Position numbers and translations under genes: made by a program. From JAKFDI01 sp044508835 (GTDB lineage Bacteria; Pseudomonadota; Gammaproteobacteria; Burkholderiales; Burkholderiaceae_C), in contig JBIQHD010000018.1 of NCBI GenBank assembly GCA_044508835.1, forward strand, positions 34,462 to 98,461: a DNA stretch of 64,000 bases. The letters run 5' to 3'. The notes under the pieces were generated by a model that was not told where the DNA came from, did not search any database, and saw only the letters and a list, made by a program, of their open reading frames with translations. The number at the start of each line of letters is the position of its first letter. Positions within the stretch are counted from its first letter, which is position 1. This document shows positions 41,481-52,093 of this stretch, in pieces.

Positions 41481-44400
41481 TCAGCGGGCTTCGCCCTGCG
41501 GCGCCATCGCACGGCCCGCCGGCGCATGCCGGCGCCTCAGGTGGCCCAGGGTCCACTGCACCACGTCGTCCACGTAGGTGAACAGCACCGGGATCACCAG
41601 CAGGCTCAGGAAGGTGGAGGTGATCAGCCCGCCGATCACCACGATGGCCATCGGCGAGCGGAAGCTCGGATCGACGCCGATGCCCAGCGCGATCGGCATC
41701 ATGCCGGCGCCCATGGCGATGGTGGTCATGACGATCGGCCGCGCGCGCTTGCGGCAGGCGTCGACCAGCGCCTCCATGCGCGCCATGCCGCGGTCGCGCC
41801 GGGCCATGATGGCGTACTCGACCAGCAGGATCGAGTTCTTCGTCGCGATGCCCATCAGCATGATCAGGCCGATCATCGACGGCATGGAGATCGCCGTGCG
41901 CGCGATGAACAGCGCGAGGAAGGCGCCGGGAATCGACAGCACCAGCGCCGCGAGGATGGTCACCGGCTGCACGAAGTCCTTGAACAGCAGCACCAGCACG
42001 ATGTAGATGCACAGCACGCCGGTGAACATGGCCAGGCCGAAGCTCGCGAACAGCTCGGCCATGGCCTCGGCGTCGCCCACCGTCGTCTGGATCACGCCAG
42101 GCGGCAGGTTGGCGAGGCTGGGCAGCGCGAGCGCCGCCTTCTCCACGTCGCCCAGCGGCTGCTGGTTCAGCTCGATCTCGAAGTTGATGTTGCGCAGCCG
42201 GTCGTAGCGGTCGATCTCGGCCGGGCCGCTCTCGATGGCGAAGTCGGCCACGTTGCCGAGCATCACCGGCCCGCGCGCACCGGGCACGCTCAGGCGCTCG
42301 AGCAGCGCGAGGTCGGTGCGCGCCTGCGGCGGCAGCTTCACGACGATGGGCACCTGCCGCTGCGACAGGTTCAGCTTGGCCAGGCCCTGGTCGTAGTCGC
42401 CCGCGGTGGCCACGCGCAGCGTGTCGGCGATCGCGGCCGAGGTGACGCCCAGGTCCGCCGCGCGGGCGAAGTCGGGCCGCACGATCAGCTCGGGGCGCAC
42501 CAGGCTGGAGGTGGAGTTGACGTTGCCGATGCCGGGGATCGTGCGCAGCTCGCGCTCGACCTGGCGCGCGTGCTGGGCGAGCACGCGGCCGTCCTCGCCG
42601 GCGAGCACGAGCACGTACTTCTCGCTCGAGCCGCCGAAGCCCACCTTCACGCGTGCGCCCGGCACGGCGTCGAGCGCCGCGCGCAGTTCGCCCTCGATCT
42701 GCTGCTTGCTCACGCCGGCGCGCTCGTCGCGGTGCGTCATGTTGATGGTGAGCGTGGCCTTGCGCACCTCGGCGGCGCCCGCCGCGGCGAACGGGTCGGC
42801 GCCGGTGCTGCCGCCGCCGATCGCGGTGTAGACGAGCTTCACGTGCGGATGGCGCTGCACGATCTCGCGCGCCTGCTCGGCGGCGGCGAAAGTGTCGCGG
42901 AAGGTGCTGCCCGGCGGCAGCGACAGCTCCACCTGCGTCTGCGACAGGTCGTCGGGCGGGATGAAGCCGGTGGGCAGCAGCGGCACCAGCATGAACGAGC
43001 CGACGAGGAAGACGAGCGCGGCGAAGCTCGTCGCCACGCGGTGCTTCAGGCACCACGTCACCCAGCGCATGTAGCGGCGCACCCAGCCCGGCTCCTCGCC
43101 GTGGCCGTGCGAGCCCGGCTTGGGCGCGCGCAGCAGGTAGGCGGCCATCATCGGCGTGAGCAGCCGCGCGACGACGAGCGAGAAGAACACCGCGATGGCC
43201 GCCGTCCAGCCGAACTGCACGAAGAACTTGCCCGCCACGCCGCTCATGAAGGCCGTGGGCAGGAACACCGCGATCAGCGTGAAGGTGGTGGCGATCACGG
43301 CCAGGCCGATCTCGTCGGCCGCCTCCATCGCCGCCTGGTAGGGCGGCTTGCCCATCGCCAGGTGGCGCATGATGTTCTCGATCTCGACGATGGCGTCGTC
43401 GACGAGGATGCCCACCACCAGCGACAGCGACAGCAGCGTCACCATGTTGATGGTGAAGCCGAAGAGGTACATCACGGCGAAGGCCGGGATCACCGACAGC
43501 GGCAGCGCCGTGGCCGAGACCAGCGTCGCGCGCCAGTCGCGCAGGAACAGCAGCACCACCAGCACCGCCAGCGCCGCGCCCTCGTACAGCAGCTTGAGCG
43601 AGCCGTCGTAGTTCTCGACCACCGGGTCCACGAAGTTGAAGGCCTCGGTGAAGCCCACGTCGGGGTGCGCCGCGGCCAGCGCCGCCACCTTGGCGCGCAC
43701 GCCCTCGGCCACGTCCACCTCGCCCGCGCCGCGGCTGCGCGTGATCTCGAAGCCGACGACCGGCCGGCCGTCGAGCAGCGCCGCCGAGCGCTGCTCGGCG
43801 ACGGTGTCGCTGACGGTGGCCACCTGGTCGAGGCGGATGCTGCGGCCGTCGGGCAGCGCCACGCTCATGTCCGCGAGCTGCTGCGCCGACTGCACCGTGG
43901 CGATGGTGCGCACCGTCTGCTCGGCGCCGCCCACGTCGGTGCGCCCGCCCGGCGCCTCCTGCTGCGTGCGCTGCAGCTGGCGCGACACGTCGGCCGCGGT
44001 GGCGTTCAGCGACAGCAGCCGCTGCGGGTCGAGCTCGACGTGCACCTCGCGCGTCACGCCGCCCACGCGCGCCACCTTGCCCACGCCGGGCACGGCGAGC
44101 ATCGCCTTGGTCACCTCGTTGTCGACGAACCAGCTCAGCGCCTCGTCGTCCATGCGCTCGGCCGCCACCGTGTAGGTGAGGATGGGCGAGCCCGACAGGT
44201 CGACCTTGCTGATGATGGGGTCGCGCAGGTCGGCCGGCAGGTCCGAGCGCACCCGCGCCACGGCGTCGCGCACGTCGTCCAGCGCCTCCTGCACCGGCTT
44301 CTCGAGGCGGAACTCCACCGTGAGCGTGGCCGTGCCGTCCTGCAGCTTGGTGTAGAGGTGCTTGACGCCCTGCACCGAGGCGACCGAGTTCTCGATCTTG

Positions 44401-44597
44401 CGCGCCACCTCGGTCTCGAGCTGCGCCGGCGCCGCGCCGGGCAGCGTGGCCACCACGGTGACCATGGGCAGCTCGATGTCCGGGAAGTTCTGGATCTTCA
44501 TCGAGCGGAAGCTCATCAGGCCCACCACCGTGAGCAGGATGAACAGCAGCACCGACGGGATCGGGTTGCGGATGGACCAGGACGAGACGTTCAGCAT
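41481..44597 (-). CDS. RND efflux pump, inner-membrane permease
   Basis: A 1038-residue HAE-1/AcrB-like transporter with twelve membrane helices and two large periplasmic loops. It begins SSWSIRNPIPSVLLFILLTV, has the proton-relay Asp pair in VVGILVDDAIVEIENI and the matching late-helix motif LMLMGIATKNSILLVEYA. It should extrude drugs or organic solutes using the proton gradient. It is the last gene of an operon that starts with the outer-membrane channel and the adaptor. Confidence 0.95.
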   Translation of the reverse strand: MLNVSSWSIRNPIPSVLLFILLTVVGLMSFRSMKIQNFPDIELPMVTVVATLPGAAPAQLETEVARKIENSVASVQGVKHLYTKLQDGTATLTVEFRLEKPVQEALDDVRDAVARVRSDLPADLRDPIISKVDLSGSPILTYTVAAERMDDEALSWFVDNEVTKAMLAVPGVGKVARVGGVTREVHVELDPQRLLSLNATAADVSRQLQRTQQEAPGGRTDVGGAEQTVRTIATVQSAQQLADMSVALPDGRSIRLDQVATVSDTVAEQRSAALLDGRPVVGFEITRSRGAGEVDVAEGVRAKVAALAAAHPDVGFTEAFNFVDPVVENYDGSLKLLYEGAALAVLVVLLFLRDWRATLVSATALPLSVIPAFAVMYLFGFTINMVTLLSLSLVVGILVDDAIVEIENIMRHLAMGKPPYQAAMEAADEIGLAVIATTFTLIAVFLPTAFMSGVAGKFFVQFGWTAAIAVFFSLVVARLLTPMMAAYLLRAPKPGSHGHGEEPGWVRRYMRWVTWCLKHRVATSFAALVFLVGSFMLVPLLPTGFIPPDDLSQTQVELSLPPGSTFRDTFAAAEQAREIVQRHPHVKLVYTAIGGGSTGADPFAAAGAAEVRKATLTINMTHRDERAGVSKQQIEGELRAALDAVPGARVKVGFGGSSEKYVLVLAGEDGRVLAQHARQVERELRTIPGIGNVNSTSSLVRPELIVRPDFARAADLGVTSAAIADTLRVATAGDYDQGLAKLNLSQRQVPIVVKLPPQARTDLALLERLSVPGARGPVMLGNVADFAIESGPAEIDRYDRLRNINFEIELNQQPLGDVEKAALALPSLANLPPGVIQTTVGDAEAMAELFASFGLAMFTGVLCIYIVLVLLFKDFVQPVTILAALVLSIPGAFLALFIARTAISMPSMIGLIMLMGIATKNSILLVEYAIMARRDRGMARMEALVDACRKRARPIVMTTIAMGAGMMPIALGIGVDPSFRSPMAIVVIGGLITSTFLSLLVIPVLFTYVDDVVQWTLGHLRRRHAPAGRAMAPQGEAR

Positions 44598-44615
44598 CGC
44601 AGCGGCCTCGGACTC

Positions 44616-45785
44616 TCAGTTGCGCGCCTGCTGCGACGCCTTGCCGGCGTCGGCCTTGGGCGCCCCGGGCGCATCCACCACCCGCACCAGGTCGCCGTCG
44701 CCGAGGAAGGCGCCGCCCGAGGCGACCACGCGCGCGCCGGCCTCCAGGCCGGACGTGACCTCCACGCGCTCGCCGCTGCGCCGTCCGGTCGTCACCTTGC
44801 GCTCGGCCACCTTCGAGTCGGGGCCGATCTCGAACACGTAGCTGAAGCCGTCGCGCAGCAGCACCGCCGCCTGCGGCACGGTCAGCGCGTCGCGCGTGCC
44901 GAGCGCGAACTCGCCGCGCGCGAACATGCCGGCCTTGGCCGCGCCGGAGGCGGCGAGGTCGACGTAGACGATGCCGTTGCGCGTCTGCGCGTCGACGGTG
45001 GGCGCGACGACGCGCACCTTGCCGGCGATGGGCGCGCCGCCGCCGGCCGTCACGGCGACGGCCATGCCCGGCCGGATGCGCGCGAGGTCCGCCGCCGGCA
45101 CCTCGGCGCGCCACTCCAGCCGCCCGCGGCGGATGAGGCGGAACAGCTCCTGCCCGGCCGGCAGCACCGCGCCCACGGTGGCGCTGCGCGCCGAGATCAC
45201 GCCGTCGTCGGGCGCCAGCACCTGCGTGTTCGACAGCCGCAGCTGCTGCGCCCGCCCGGCGGCGCGCTGCGCCTCCAGCCGCGCCCTGGCGGTGCGCTCG
45301 GCGGTGAGGTACTGGTTGATCTGCTGCGCGCTCAAGGCGCCGGTGGCCTCCAGCTCGCGGGCGCGGGCGGCGTTGGCGGCGGCCTCGGCGAGCGTCGCCT
45401 CGGCCTCGGCCACGGCGGCGCGGATCTGCGCCACGTCGGCCTCGACCGAGCTGGCGGTGAAGGTGGCGAGCACCTGGCCGCGCTTGACCACGTCGCCCAC
45501 GTTCACCCGCACCTCGGCCAGGCGCAGGCCGTTGGCCTCGGTGCCCACGCTCGCCTCCTGCCAGGCCATCACGCTGCCGCTGGCCGACAGCGTGAGCGCC
45601 AGCGGCAAGCGCTGCGGCTGCACGGCGGTGACGGTGAGCGCGGGCTTGGCCTCGGCCTGCGCGGCCGGCCTGGCGTCGGCGGCCTGCGCATCGCCGTTCG
45701 CGCGGGCGCCGAAGATCAGGACCGCGGCCGCCACGGCCAGGGCGGCGAGCGCGGCGCCGGAAAGGAGGACGGTGGAACGCTTCAT
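44616..45785 (-). CDS. RND efflux periplasmic adaptor (membrane fusion protein)
   Basis: A 389-residue adaptor. An N-terminal membrane anchor (about 6-27) is followed by a split lipoyl domain (SVGTEANGLRLAEVRVNVGD and LSNTQVLAPDDGVISARSAT), a helical hairpin between them, and beta-barrel and membrane-proximal domains. It links the permease to the outer-membrane channel. The start at 45785 was chosen because it directly precedes the anchor; the frame is open far upstream through antisense sequence. Confidence 0.93.
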   Translation of the reverse strand: MKRSTVLLSGAALAALAVAAAVLIFGARANGDAQAADARPAAQAEAKPALTVTAVQPQRLPLALTLSASGSVMAWQEASVGTEANGLRLAEVRVNVGDVVKRGQVLATFTASSVEADVAQIRAAVAEAEATLAEAAANAARARELEATGALSAQQINQYLTAERTARARLEAQRAAGRAQQLRLSNTQVLAPDDGVISARSATVGAVLPAGQELFRLIRRGRLEWRAEVPAADLARIRPGMAVAVTAGGGAPIAGKVRVVAPTVDAQTRNGIVYVDLAASGAAKAGMFARGEFALGTRDALTVPQAAVLLRDGFSYVFEIGPDSKVAERKVTTGRRSGERVEVTSGLEAGARVVASGGAFLGDGDLVRVVDAPGAPKADAGKASQQARN

Positions 45786-45877
45786 GGGAATTCTTGGTGT
45801 CGTGTCGTGCGAAAGCAGCAAGAGCGGCGGCAAGAGCGGCGGCGAGAGGGGCGGCGAGAGTGGCGGAGAGCGCGCCG

Positions 45878-47290
45878 TCAGCGGGCCGCGTGCTGCGTGG
45901 CGTCGGCCGACCAGCCGCCGCCGAGCGCGCGGTACAGCGCGATCCAGGCGGCGGTGCGCTCGCGCCGCAGGTCGACGAGCGTGTTGCGCGCCGTGAGCAG
46001 GCTGCGGCGCGCCTCCTCCAGCTCGAACAGGCTGGCGAGCCCGCCGCGGTAGCGCGCGTCGGTGGCGTTGAACGAGGCCTCGAAGCCGTCGACCGCGACC
46101 TGCGCATCCTCGCCGCGCGCCGCGGTGCTGCGCAGGTCGATGAGCGCGTCCTCGACCTCGCGCACCGCCGTGCGCAGCCCGGCGCGGTAGAGCGCCACCG
46201 ATTCGTCGTAGGCGGCGCGGGCGGCCTCCACGTTGGCGCGGCGGGCGCCGGCATCGAACAGCGGCAGCGTCACGGCCACGGGGCCGATGCGCCACACGCT
46301 GCCGTCGGTGCTGACGCCGCCGCCGTCGAAGCGCGCGACGCCGATGCTGCCGGCCAGCGAGATGCGCGGCAGCCGCTGCGCCTGGGCGCTGCGCACGTCG
46401 GCGCTGGCGGCGGCCACGTCGAGCCCGGCGCGGTAGAGGTCGGGCCGCTGCGCGAGCACCGCCGCGGGCACGGCCGCCACCGCGAGCTGCGCCGGCTGCG
46501 GCAGGGTGGCCGTGCGGTCGGCGAGCTGTTCGCGCAGCGCGGCCTCGTCGACGGCGGTGAGCGCGACCAGCGCCTTGACGAGGCTGTCGCACTGCGCCTG
46601 CTGCGCCGTCAGCAGGCTGCGCGCCTGCGCCGCGCTGGCACGCGACAGCGCCGCGTTGGCGGGCGACTGGAAGCCGGCCTTCGCCGAGAGATCCGTCAGC
46701 CGCGCCGATTCCTCGCGCGAGGCGGCGTCGGCGCGCGCGTTGGCGAGCAGCGCCTCGCAGGCGCGCAGGCTCACGTAGGTGGCGGCCACCTCGGCCGCCA
46801 CCGAGACGCGCGCCTCGTGCCAGCCGGCCTGCGCGCCCTGCAGCCGCGCGCCGGCGGCGTCGAGCGCGGCGCGGCGGGCGCCGAACACGTCGATCTCCCA
46901 CGCGGTGTCGAGGCTCGCGCCGGCGGTGGTGCCCACGGGCAGGCTCAGGTCCTGGCGGCCGCGCGTGGCGCTCGCATTGGCGTCCAGCGTGGGCCAAAGC
47001 GCGGCGCCGGCCGAGGTGCGCGCCGCGCGCGCCTGCGCGATGCGCGAGGCGGCGCTGGCGATGGTGGGGCTTGCCGCCTGCGAGGCCTGCACGAGCCGGG
47101 CGACGAGGGGGTCGTCGAACTGCTGCCACCAGCGCGCGAGCTCGCCGACGGCGCCGTCGTGCGGCAGCGGGGCGTGCCACCGCGCGGGCGCGGCGGCGGC
47201 GGAGTCGGGCGGCGCATCGGCCGGCGCGACGGCGCAGCCGCACAACGCGGCGACGACGACGGCGGCGCCCACGAGCCAGGTGCTTTGCAT
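45878..47290 (-). CDS. Outer-membrane efflux lipoprotein (OprM/NodT type)
   Basis: A 470-residue TolC-superfamily channel. The signal peptide ends in lipobox ALCGC, so Cys19 is acylated. Two repeated OEP halves follow, with ARWWQQFDDPLVARLV, DTAWEIDVFGARRAAL and the late signature LPLFDAGARRANVEAARAAY. It is the first gene of the operon, ahead of adaptor and permease, with gaps of about 90 and 20 bases. Confidence 0.93.
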   Translation of the reverse strand: MQSTWLVGAAVVVAALCGCAVAPADAPPDSAAAAPARWHAPLPHDGAVGELARWWQQFDDPLVARLVQASQAASPTIASAASRIAQARAARTSAGAALWPTLDANASATRGRQDLSLPVGTTAGASLDTAWEIDVFGARRAALDAAGARLQGAQAGWHEARVSVAAEVAATYVSLRACEALLANARADAASREESARLTDLSAKAGFQSPANAALSRASAAQARSLLTAQQAQCDSLVKALVALTAVDEAALREQLADRTATLPQPAQLAVAAVPAAVLAQRPDLYRAGLDVAAASADVRSAQAQRLPRISLAGSIGVARFDGGGVSTDGSVWRIGPVAVTLPLFDAGARRANVEAARAAYDESVALYRAGLRTAVREVEDALIDLRSTAARGEDAQVAVDGFEASFNATDARYRGGLASLFELEEARRSLLTARNTLVDLRRERTAAWIALYRALGGGWSADATQHAAR

Positions 47291-47420
47291 CGACGACAAC
47301 TTTCGTGGAGTTGGATGGCGGGTCGGCGCGCCGGTGGGGTGCACGAACGGGGCGCACGAACGGGCACGCTCGCGGCGGCCGGTGTGCCGGCTGCCGCGCT
47401 GACCGGGCAGCGGCCAGCCA

Positions 47421-47460
47421 GCGACTTTAGCAACCAATCATTAAGAAAAATCAATCGCAC
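47421..47460 (-). promoter_or_regulatory. AT-rich probable promoter of the RND operon
   Basis: The stretch read on the minus strand contains TTGATT and, 19 bases on, TAAAGT, in an otherwise very GC-rich gap about 130 bases before the channel gene. No regulator gene lies beside it. The match to a sigma-70 promoter is moderate. Confidence 0.3.
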
Positions 47461-47548
47461 GCACCGCCAGGCGGCCTGCGCGCGGGGGCGGCCGGAGCCC
47501 GCGGACAGCGGCCTCCCGCCGGGCGCCGAACCCGCCCGCTCCCGGGGC

Positions 47549-47941
47549 TCAAAGCGTGTAGCGCGGCGCGGCGTCGTGCGTCTTCTCGTAGCGCGTCTGG
47601 CAGGCGAGGCAGCGCTTGGCCGTCGGCTGCGCCTTCAGCCGCTCGAAGGCGATGGCGGCGCCGCAGTCGACGCAGTGGCCGTAGGTGCCCGCGGCGATGC
47701 GCTCGCGCGCGGTGTCGATGTCGCGCAGTTCCTCCTGGTCGCGCTGCAGCTCGGCATGCTCGATGCCGTGGCGAAAGCGCTGCTCGCCCTGCGCCACCTC
47801 GTCGTCGACCTGCGGCCCCTGCTCGCTCGGGCGCGCCGCCTCGGCCTCGTGGGCGGCGCGCACCTCGGCCTGCAGCGTCTTCTCGCGCTCGCTCAGCAGG
47901 GTTTCGATTTCCTTCAGCCGGGGCTTGCTCAGACCGCTCAT
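47549..47941 (-). CDS. DksA/TraR family zinc-finger protein
   Basis: A 130-residue protein with a coiled N-terminal hairpin and a four-Cys zinc finger (YGHCVDCGAAI and KRCLACQTRYE). It belongs to the DksA/TraR group that binds the secondary channel of RNA polymerase. The usual DksA tip motif (DxxDxA) is not clear: the hairpin reads QGPQVDDEVAQGEQ. It may act as a polymerase modulator distinct from the main DksA. Confidence 0.88.
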   Translation of the reverse strand: MSGLSKPRLKEIETLLSEREKTLQAEVRAAHEAEAARPSEQGPQVDDEVAQGEQRFRHGIEHAELQRDQEELRDIDTARERIAAGTYGHCVDCGAAIAFERLKAQPTAKRCLACQTRYEKTHDAAPRYTL

Positions 47942-48073
47942 GGTGCTTCTCCTGATGCCGCCGCCGCGGACGGCGCGATCGAAGCACAGGGCAAGCGGCG
48001 TGCCTTGCCGGAAGGCCTGCGCGGCAGGCGGCGGCGTGCTACCTTGGGCGCCCCGTTCATCCGCGCCCACGCC

Positions 48074-48250
48074 ATGAACCCAGCCGTCCACCGCCGCACG
48101 CCGGTGCCCATGCCCGACGAAGTGCCGGCCACCACGCCCCCCTCGCCCGGCCGGGTGCTGCCGGGCCAGCCGGAGGAGGAGCCGATCCCGCCGGAGATGC
48201 CCTCGCCCGACCACGAGCCGCCGGTCACGCCGCCTGGGCCGGCGGCTTGA
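48074..48250 (+). CDS. Small proline-rich protein
   Basis: A 58-residue Pro/Glu-rich protein (about one third Pro) with VPMPDEVPATTPPSPGRVLP and PEEEPIPPEMPSPDHEPPV. It resembles the short proline-rich hypothetical proteins found in many Burkholderiales genomes. No fold or function can be stated. It is divergent from the DksA-like gene. Confidence 0.45.
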   Translation: MNPAVHRRTPVPMPDEVPATTPPSPGRVLPGQPEEEPIPPEMPSPDHEPPVTPPGPAA

Positions 48251-48627
48251 TCGCTGGGCTTAGGGTTTCGGCGTAGTTTCGCGATCAGACTTCGAAAGCT
48301 TTCGGCGGGATTGCCTCACCTCGCTTCGGCTGAGCACGCGCAGCATCGGACTGTGCATGCTGGTCCCGCTCAACCTCGGCGTAATCAATGTCCGCGTTGC
48401 AACGGCTGCCCAGTACGGAGCAGCGAGTGCTCGGTATGGAATTGAGGCCGGAGCACGTTGAGTCGTTGGTGTGTGACATATGCAGCGGCGGAGGTTCCGG
48501 CTCGGGCGAGTGAATGCAATGTTGCCTATCGACGCAAAGCAGGTGCTGCGCAATCTCACCACCGGACGCTCAAATCTCTGGAACGCCACTCAAATGGCAT
48601 GGGGGCGACTGAAAGACCGCGCTGACC
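48251..48627. other. Gap at the edge of the AT-richer island
   Basis: About 375 bases downstream of the P-loop ATPase gene. Short frames exist on both strands (48285-48479 minus, 48480-48671 plus), but none has a ribosome binding site or a recognisable sequence. The base composition falls from GC-rich on the left to near 50% on the right, so an island boundary probably lies here. No direct repeats were found by eye. Confidence 0.5.
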
Positions 48628-50121
48628 TTAGGCTCTCCCTTGCACGAGTTTTAGTGCCCCGCGATAGATGAATGGAATCCAGAAAGAGGTTATACCCTTA
48701 CGATCACGCTTTTCAAAGAAGCCCACCGAGATCAATCGATCGGCCAACTCAGTCGCTTTCTCAGGCGTGGTCTGCCATAGAACTTGGAGCGATTGCAGCG
48801 ACTGCTCGGCCTTCTGCCCTTCAAGTCGATCCATGTAGGACTTCATGTCTGGATATTCGGCAACCATCGTCTGCGTATAGCGAACCTTGGAAACCTCCTT
48901 AAGAGCTTCCTTAAAGACGGCTCGGTCGAAGAGTTGTTGATCCGGCGGCTCGGGCTCGCCACGTTCCAATCTCTTAATTTGGAGATCCTTCACCCACTCA
49001 AAGAGATGAATCAGCTCGCGAGGCGCGCTTACGCCAAGCCCATCCTTTACCCGAGTGACCATCCATTCAAAAGTATCTGGATTTTTGCCAGTATCTATTT
49101 TATCCGGAAGTATTTGTTTGAGCAGATTCCGTTGTCCTTCAAAGTCAGCCTTCACGGCCTCAGCATCCAGTCCAAGCCACTGCACGAGTTCTTCACTATT
49201 GAGCAGGCGCAGCGCAATCAAATTGAGAAGCCCCTGCTCTGACCAAACAATACTAGTTGTCCGCGTTATATGGCTTGCCTCCGCAAAGCCACCAGAGGAG
49301 ATTCGCCTCCAGATATCATCCCGAACGAAAATCTTGAGAACGATGTTCTCTAGAGATCTCATATCGTTGTAGGCACGGAAGAGCGCTCTTAGCGCATTGC
49401 GTTCAAGATCAGGAGAATCGACAAAGGCCACATCGAGTCTGTCGAACAAGATCCAGAATTTCGCCCCGACCATTTGAAAGGCTCGATCGGCAGTTTCTAG
49501 CAGCGCATCGACAGGTACATCGTCGAGACCTTGCTGCTCCGTCGAACTCCGGAATTCAGTCTTGCGAGTCGCGATGGGAAGGCCACTATCTGGGTCGATT
49601 GACAATCCGTACTCAACTGCAGCCACATCGCGATTGAGCAATCCTTTGAAGTAATTTTGAACCGACCGGAAGGCAGATGCAATGGTGGCATCAGGAACAA
49701 GCAACTTGGCATTTTGGAGTGCTGCAGTGAGCGCATCGGCTGCAATATTCTTGATTTGTCGATCTCGAAGCGCCTTACCCGCAAGAACAAGGCAATAGAG
49801 TTTCCAAAGAAAGATAAATGAGCTTTCCGACGGTGGGGGCGACGCCACCAAACCCTTGAACACGGTAGCACCACGTACGTTTTCAGCAGACGCGAGAACA
49901 ATTCCATCATTCTTCTCCAGCGCTTCTGCTTGGGCGCTCAGCAATCCGTAGAGCGCGCTCTTGCCAGTGCCTTTGGGGCCGTAGACTACGTCCTTCCGCC
50001 CCGCCAACATCTCGTTCCATTGGCTGGTCTCGACAAAGTAGCGAGCCAATTCTGACAACTCGTCCTCCGCAACACGCTGCCCCATATTCAGACTTTTTAG
50101 TACCGTCAGCTTAGTGTTCAT
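48628..50121 (-). CDS. P-loop ATPase, Sll1717 type (candidate defence or mobile gene)
   Basis: A 497-residue protein. Walker A is VYGPKGTGKSALYG (GPKGTGKS at 48-55) and Walker B is FWILFDRLD (222-230), where a Leu-Asp follows the usual Asp. A sensor-like strand LKIFVRDDIWRRI with Arg267 and a segment IVWSEQGLLNLIALRL resemble STAND/KAP-type NTPases. The C-terminus could be a winged-helix domain ending in FWIPFIYRGALKL. Codon use and base composition are near 50% G+C, unlike the ~70% around it, so it was probably acquired. It is alone, with no obvious partner gene. Cellular function is unknown. Confidence 0.8.
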   Translation of the reverse strand: MNTKLTVLKSLNMGQRVAEDELSELARYFVETSQWNEMLAGRKDVVYGPKGTGKSALYGLLSAQAEALEKNDGIVLASAENVRGATVFKGLVASPPPSESSFIFLWKLYCLVLAGKALRDRQIKNIAADALTAALQNAKLLVPDATIASAFRSVQNYFKGLLNRDVAAVEYGLSIDPDSGLPIATRKTEFRSSTEQQGLDDVPVDALLETADRAFQMVGAKFWILFDRLDVAFVDSPDLERNALRALFRAYNDMRSLENIVLKIFVRDDIWRRISSGGFAEASHITRTTSIVWSEQGLLNLIALRLLNSEELVQWLGLDAEAVKADFEGQRNLLKQILPDKIDTGKNPDTFEWMVTRVKDGLGVSAPRELIHLFEWVKDLQIKRLERGEPEPPDQQLFDRAVFKEALKEVSKVRYTQTMVAEYPDMKSYMDRLEGQKAEQSLQSLQVLWQTTPEKATELADRLISVGFFEKRDRKGITSFWIPFIYRGALKLVQGRA

Positions 50122-50210
50122 CTTTGATAAGGCGCGCAGAGAAAAACGGCAATTCTAGAAGCCAACGCCGACAGTGCCTTCGTTTTCCGGCATCCAGTGG
50201 CGGTAGCCCT

Positions 50211-51589
<1,379 letters not shown>

Positions 51590-51593
<4 letters not shown>

Positions 51594-52027
51594 GCCGCCG
51601 GCGCCTGCGGCGCGAGGATCGCCATGGTGATGCGCGAGACGCAGGTGAGCTGGCCCTTCTCGTTCGTCATGTCGATGTGCCACACGTGCGTCGTGCGGCC
51701 GACGTGCACCGGGCGCGCGATGCCCGTCACCCAGCCTTCGCTCGCGCTGCGGATGTGGTTGGCGTTGATGTCCAGCCCGACCGCGCGGTGCCCCTTGGGC
51801 GAGGAGAAGGCGGCGCCGCAGGAGCCGAGGGTCTCGGCCAGCAGCACCGACACGCCGCCGTGCAGGATGCCGGCGGGCTGCTTGGTGCGCGAGTCGACGG
51901 GCACGCGGGCCTTGATGAAGTCGTCACCGACTTCGAGGAACTCGATGCCCAGGCGCTCGGCGGCGGTGTCGACGTGGATGGCGGTGAGGATCTCGACGGA
52001 GGCGGGTTGTTTCCAGATCGCGGTCAT
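51590..52027 (-). CDS. Hotdog-fold thioesterase (PaaI/YdiI-like)
   Basis: A 145-residue acyl-CoA thioesterase. It has the hotdog signature QPAGILHGGVSVLLAETLGS with the catalytic Glu, and the later LDINANHIRSASEGWV strand that resembles 1,4-dihydroxy-2-naphthoyl-CoA or benzoyl-CoA thioesterases. It should hydrolyse an aryl- or acyl-CoA in the cytoplasm. It is coupled to the glycerate kinase gene. The shared operon gives no obvious joint function. Confidence 0.9.
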
Positions 52028-52093
52028 GGCGTGGTCGGGCGTGATGGGATCGTCGATTCTGTGCGAGGAGCGGGGTGCGCGCCCGCCGGGCCG

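Noticed and set aside
41281..46254. A 1657-codon minus-strand frame and a 1508-codon plus-strand frame over the RND operon
   Set aside because: Both are long open phases produced by high G+C. The genuine channel, adaptor and permease frames explain the region with motifs.
48480..48671. Short plus-strand frame beside the P-loop ATPase
   Set aside because: No start signal or homology is apparent, and it overlaps the end of the ATPase gene in antisense.
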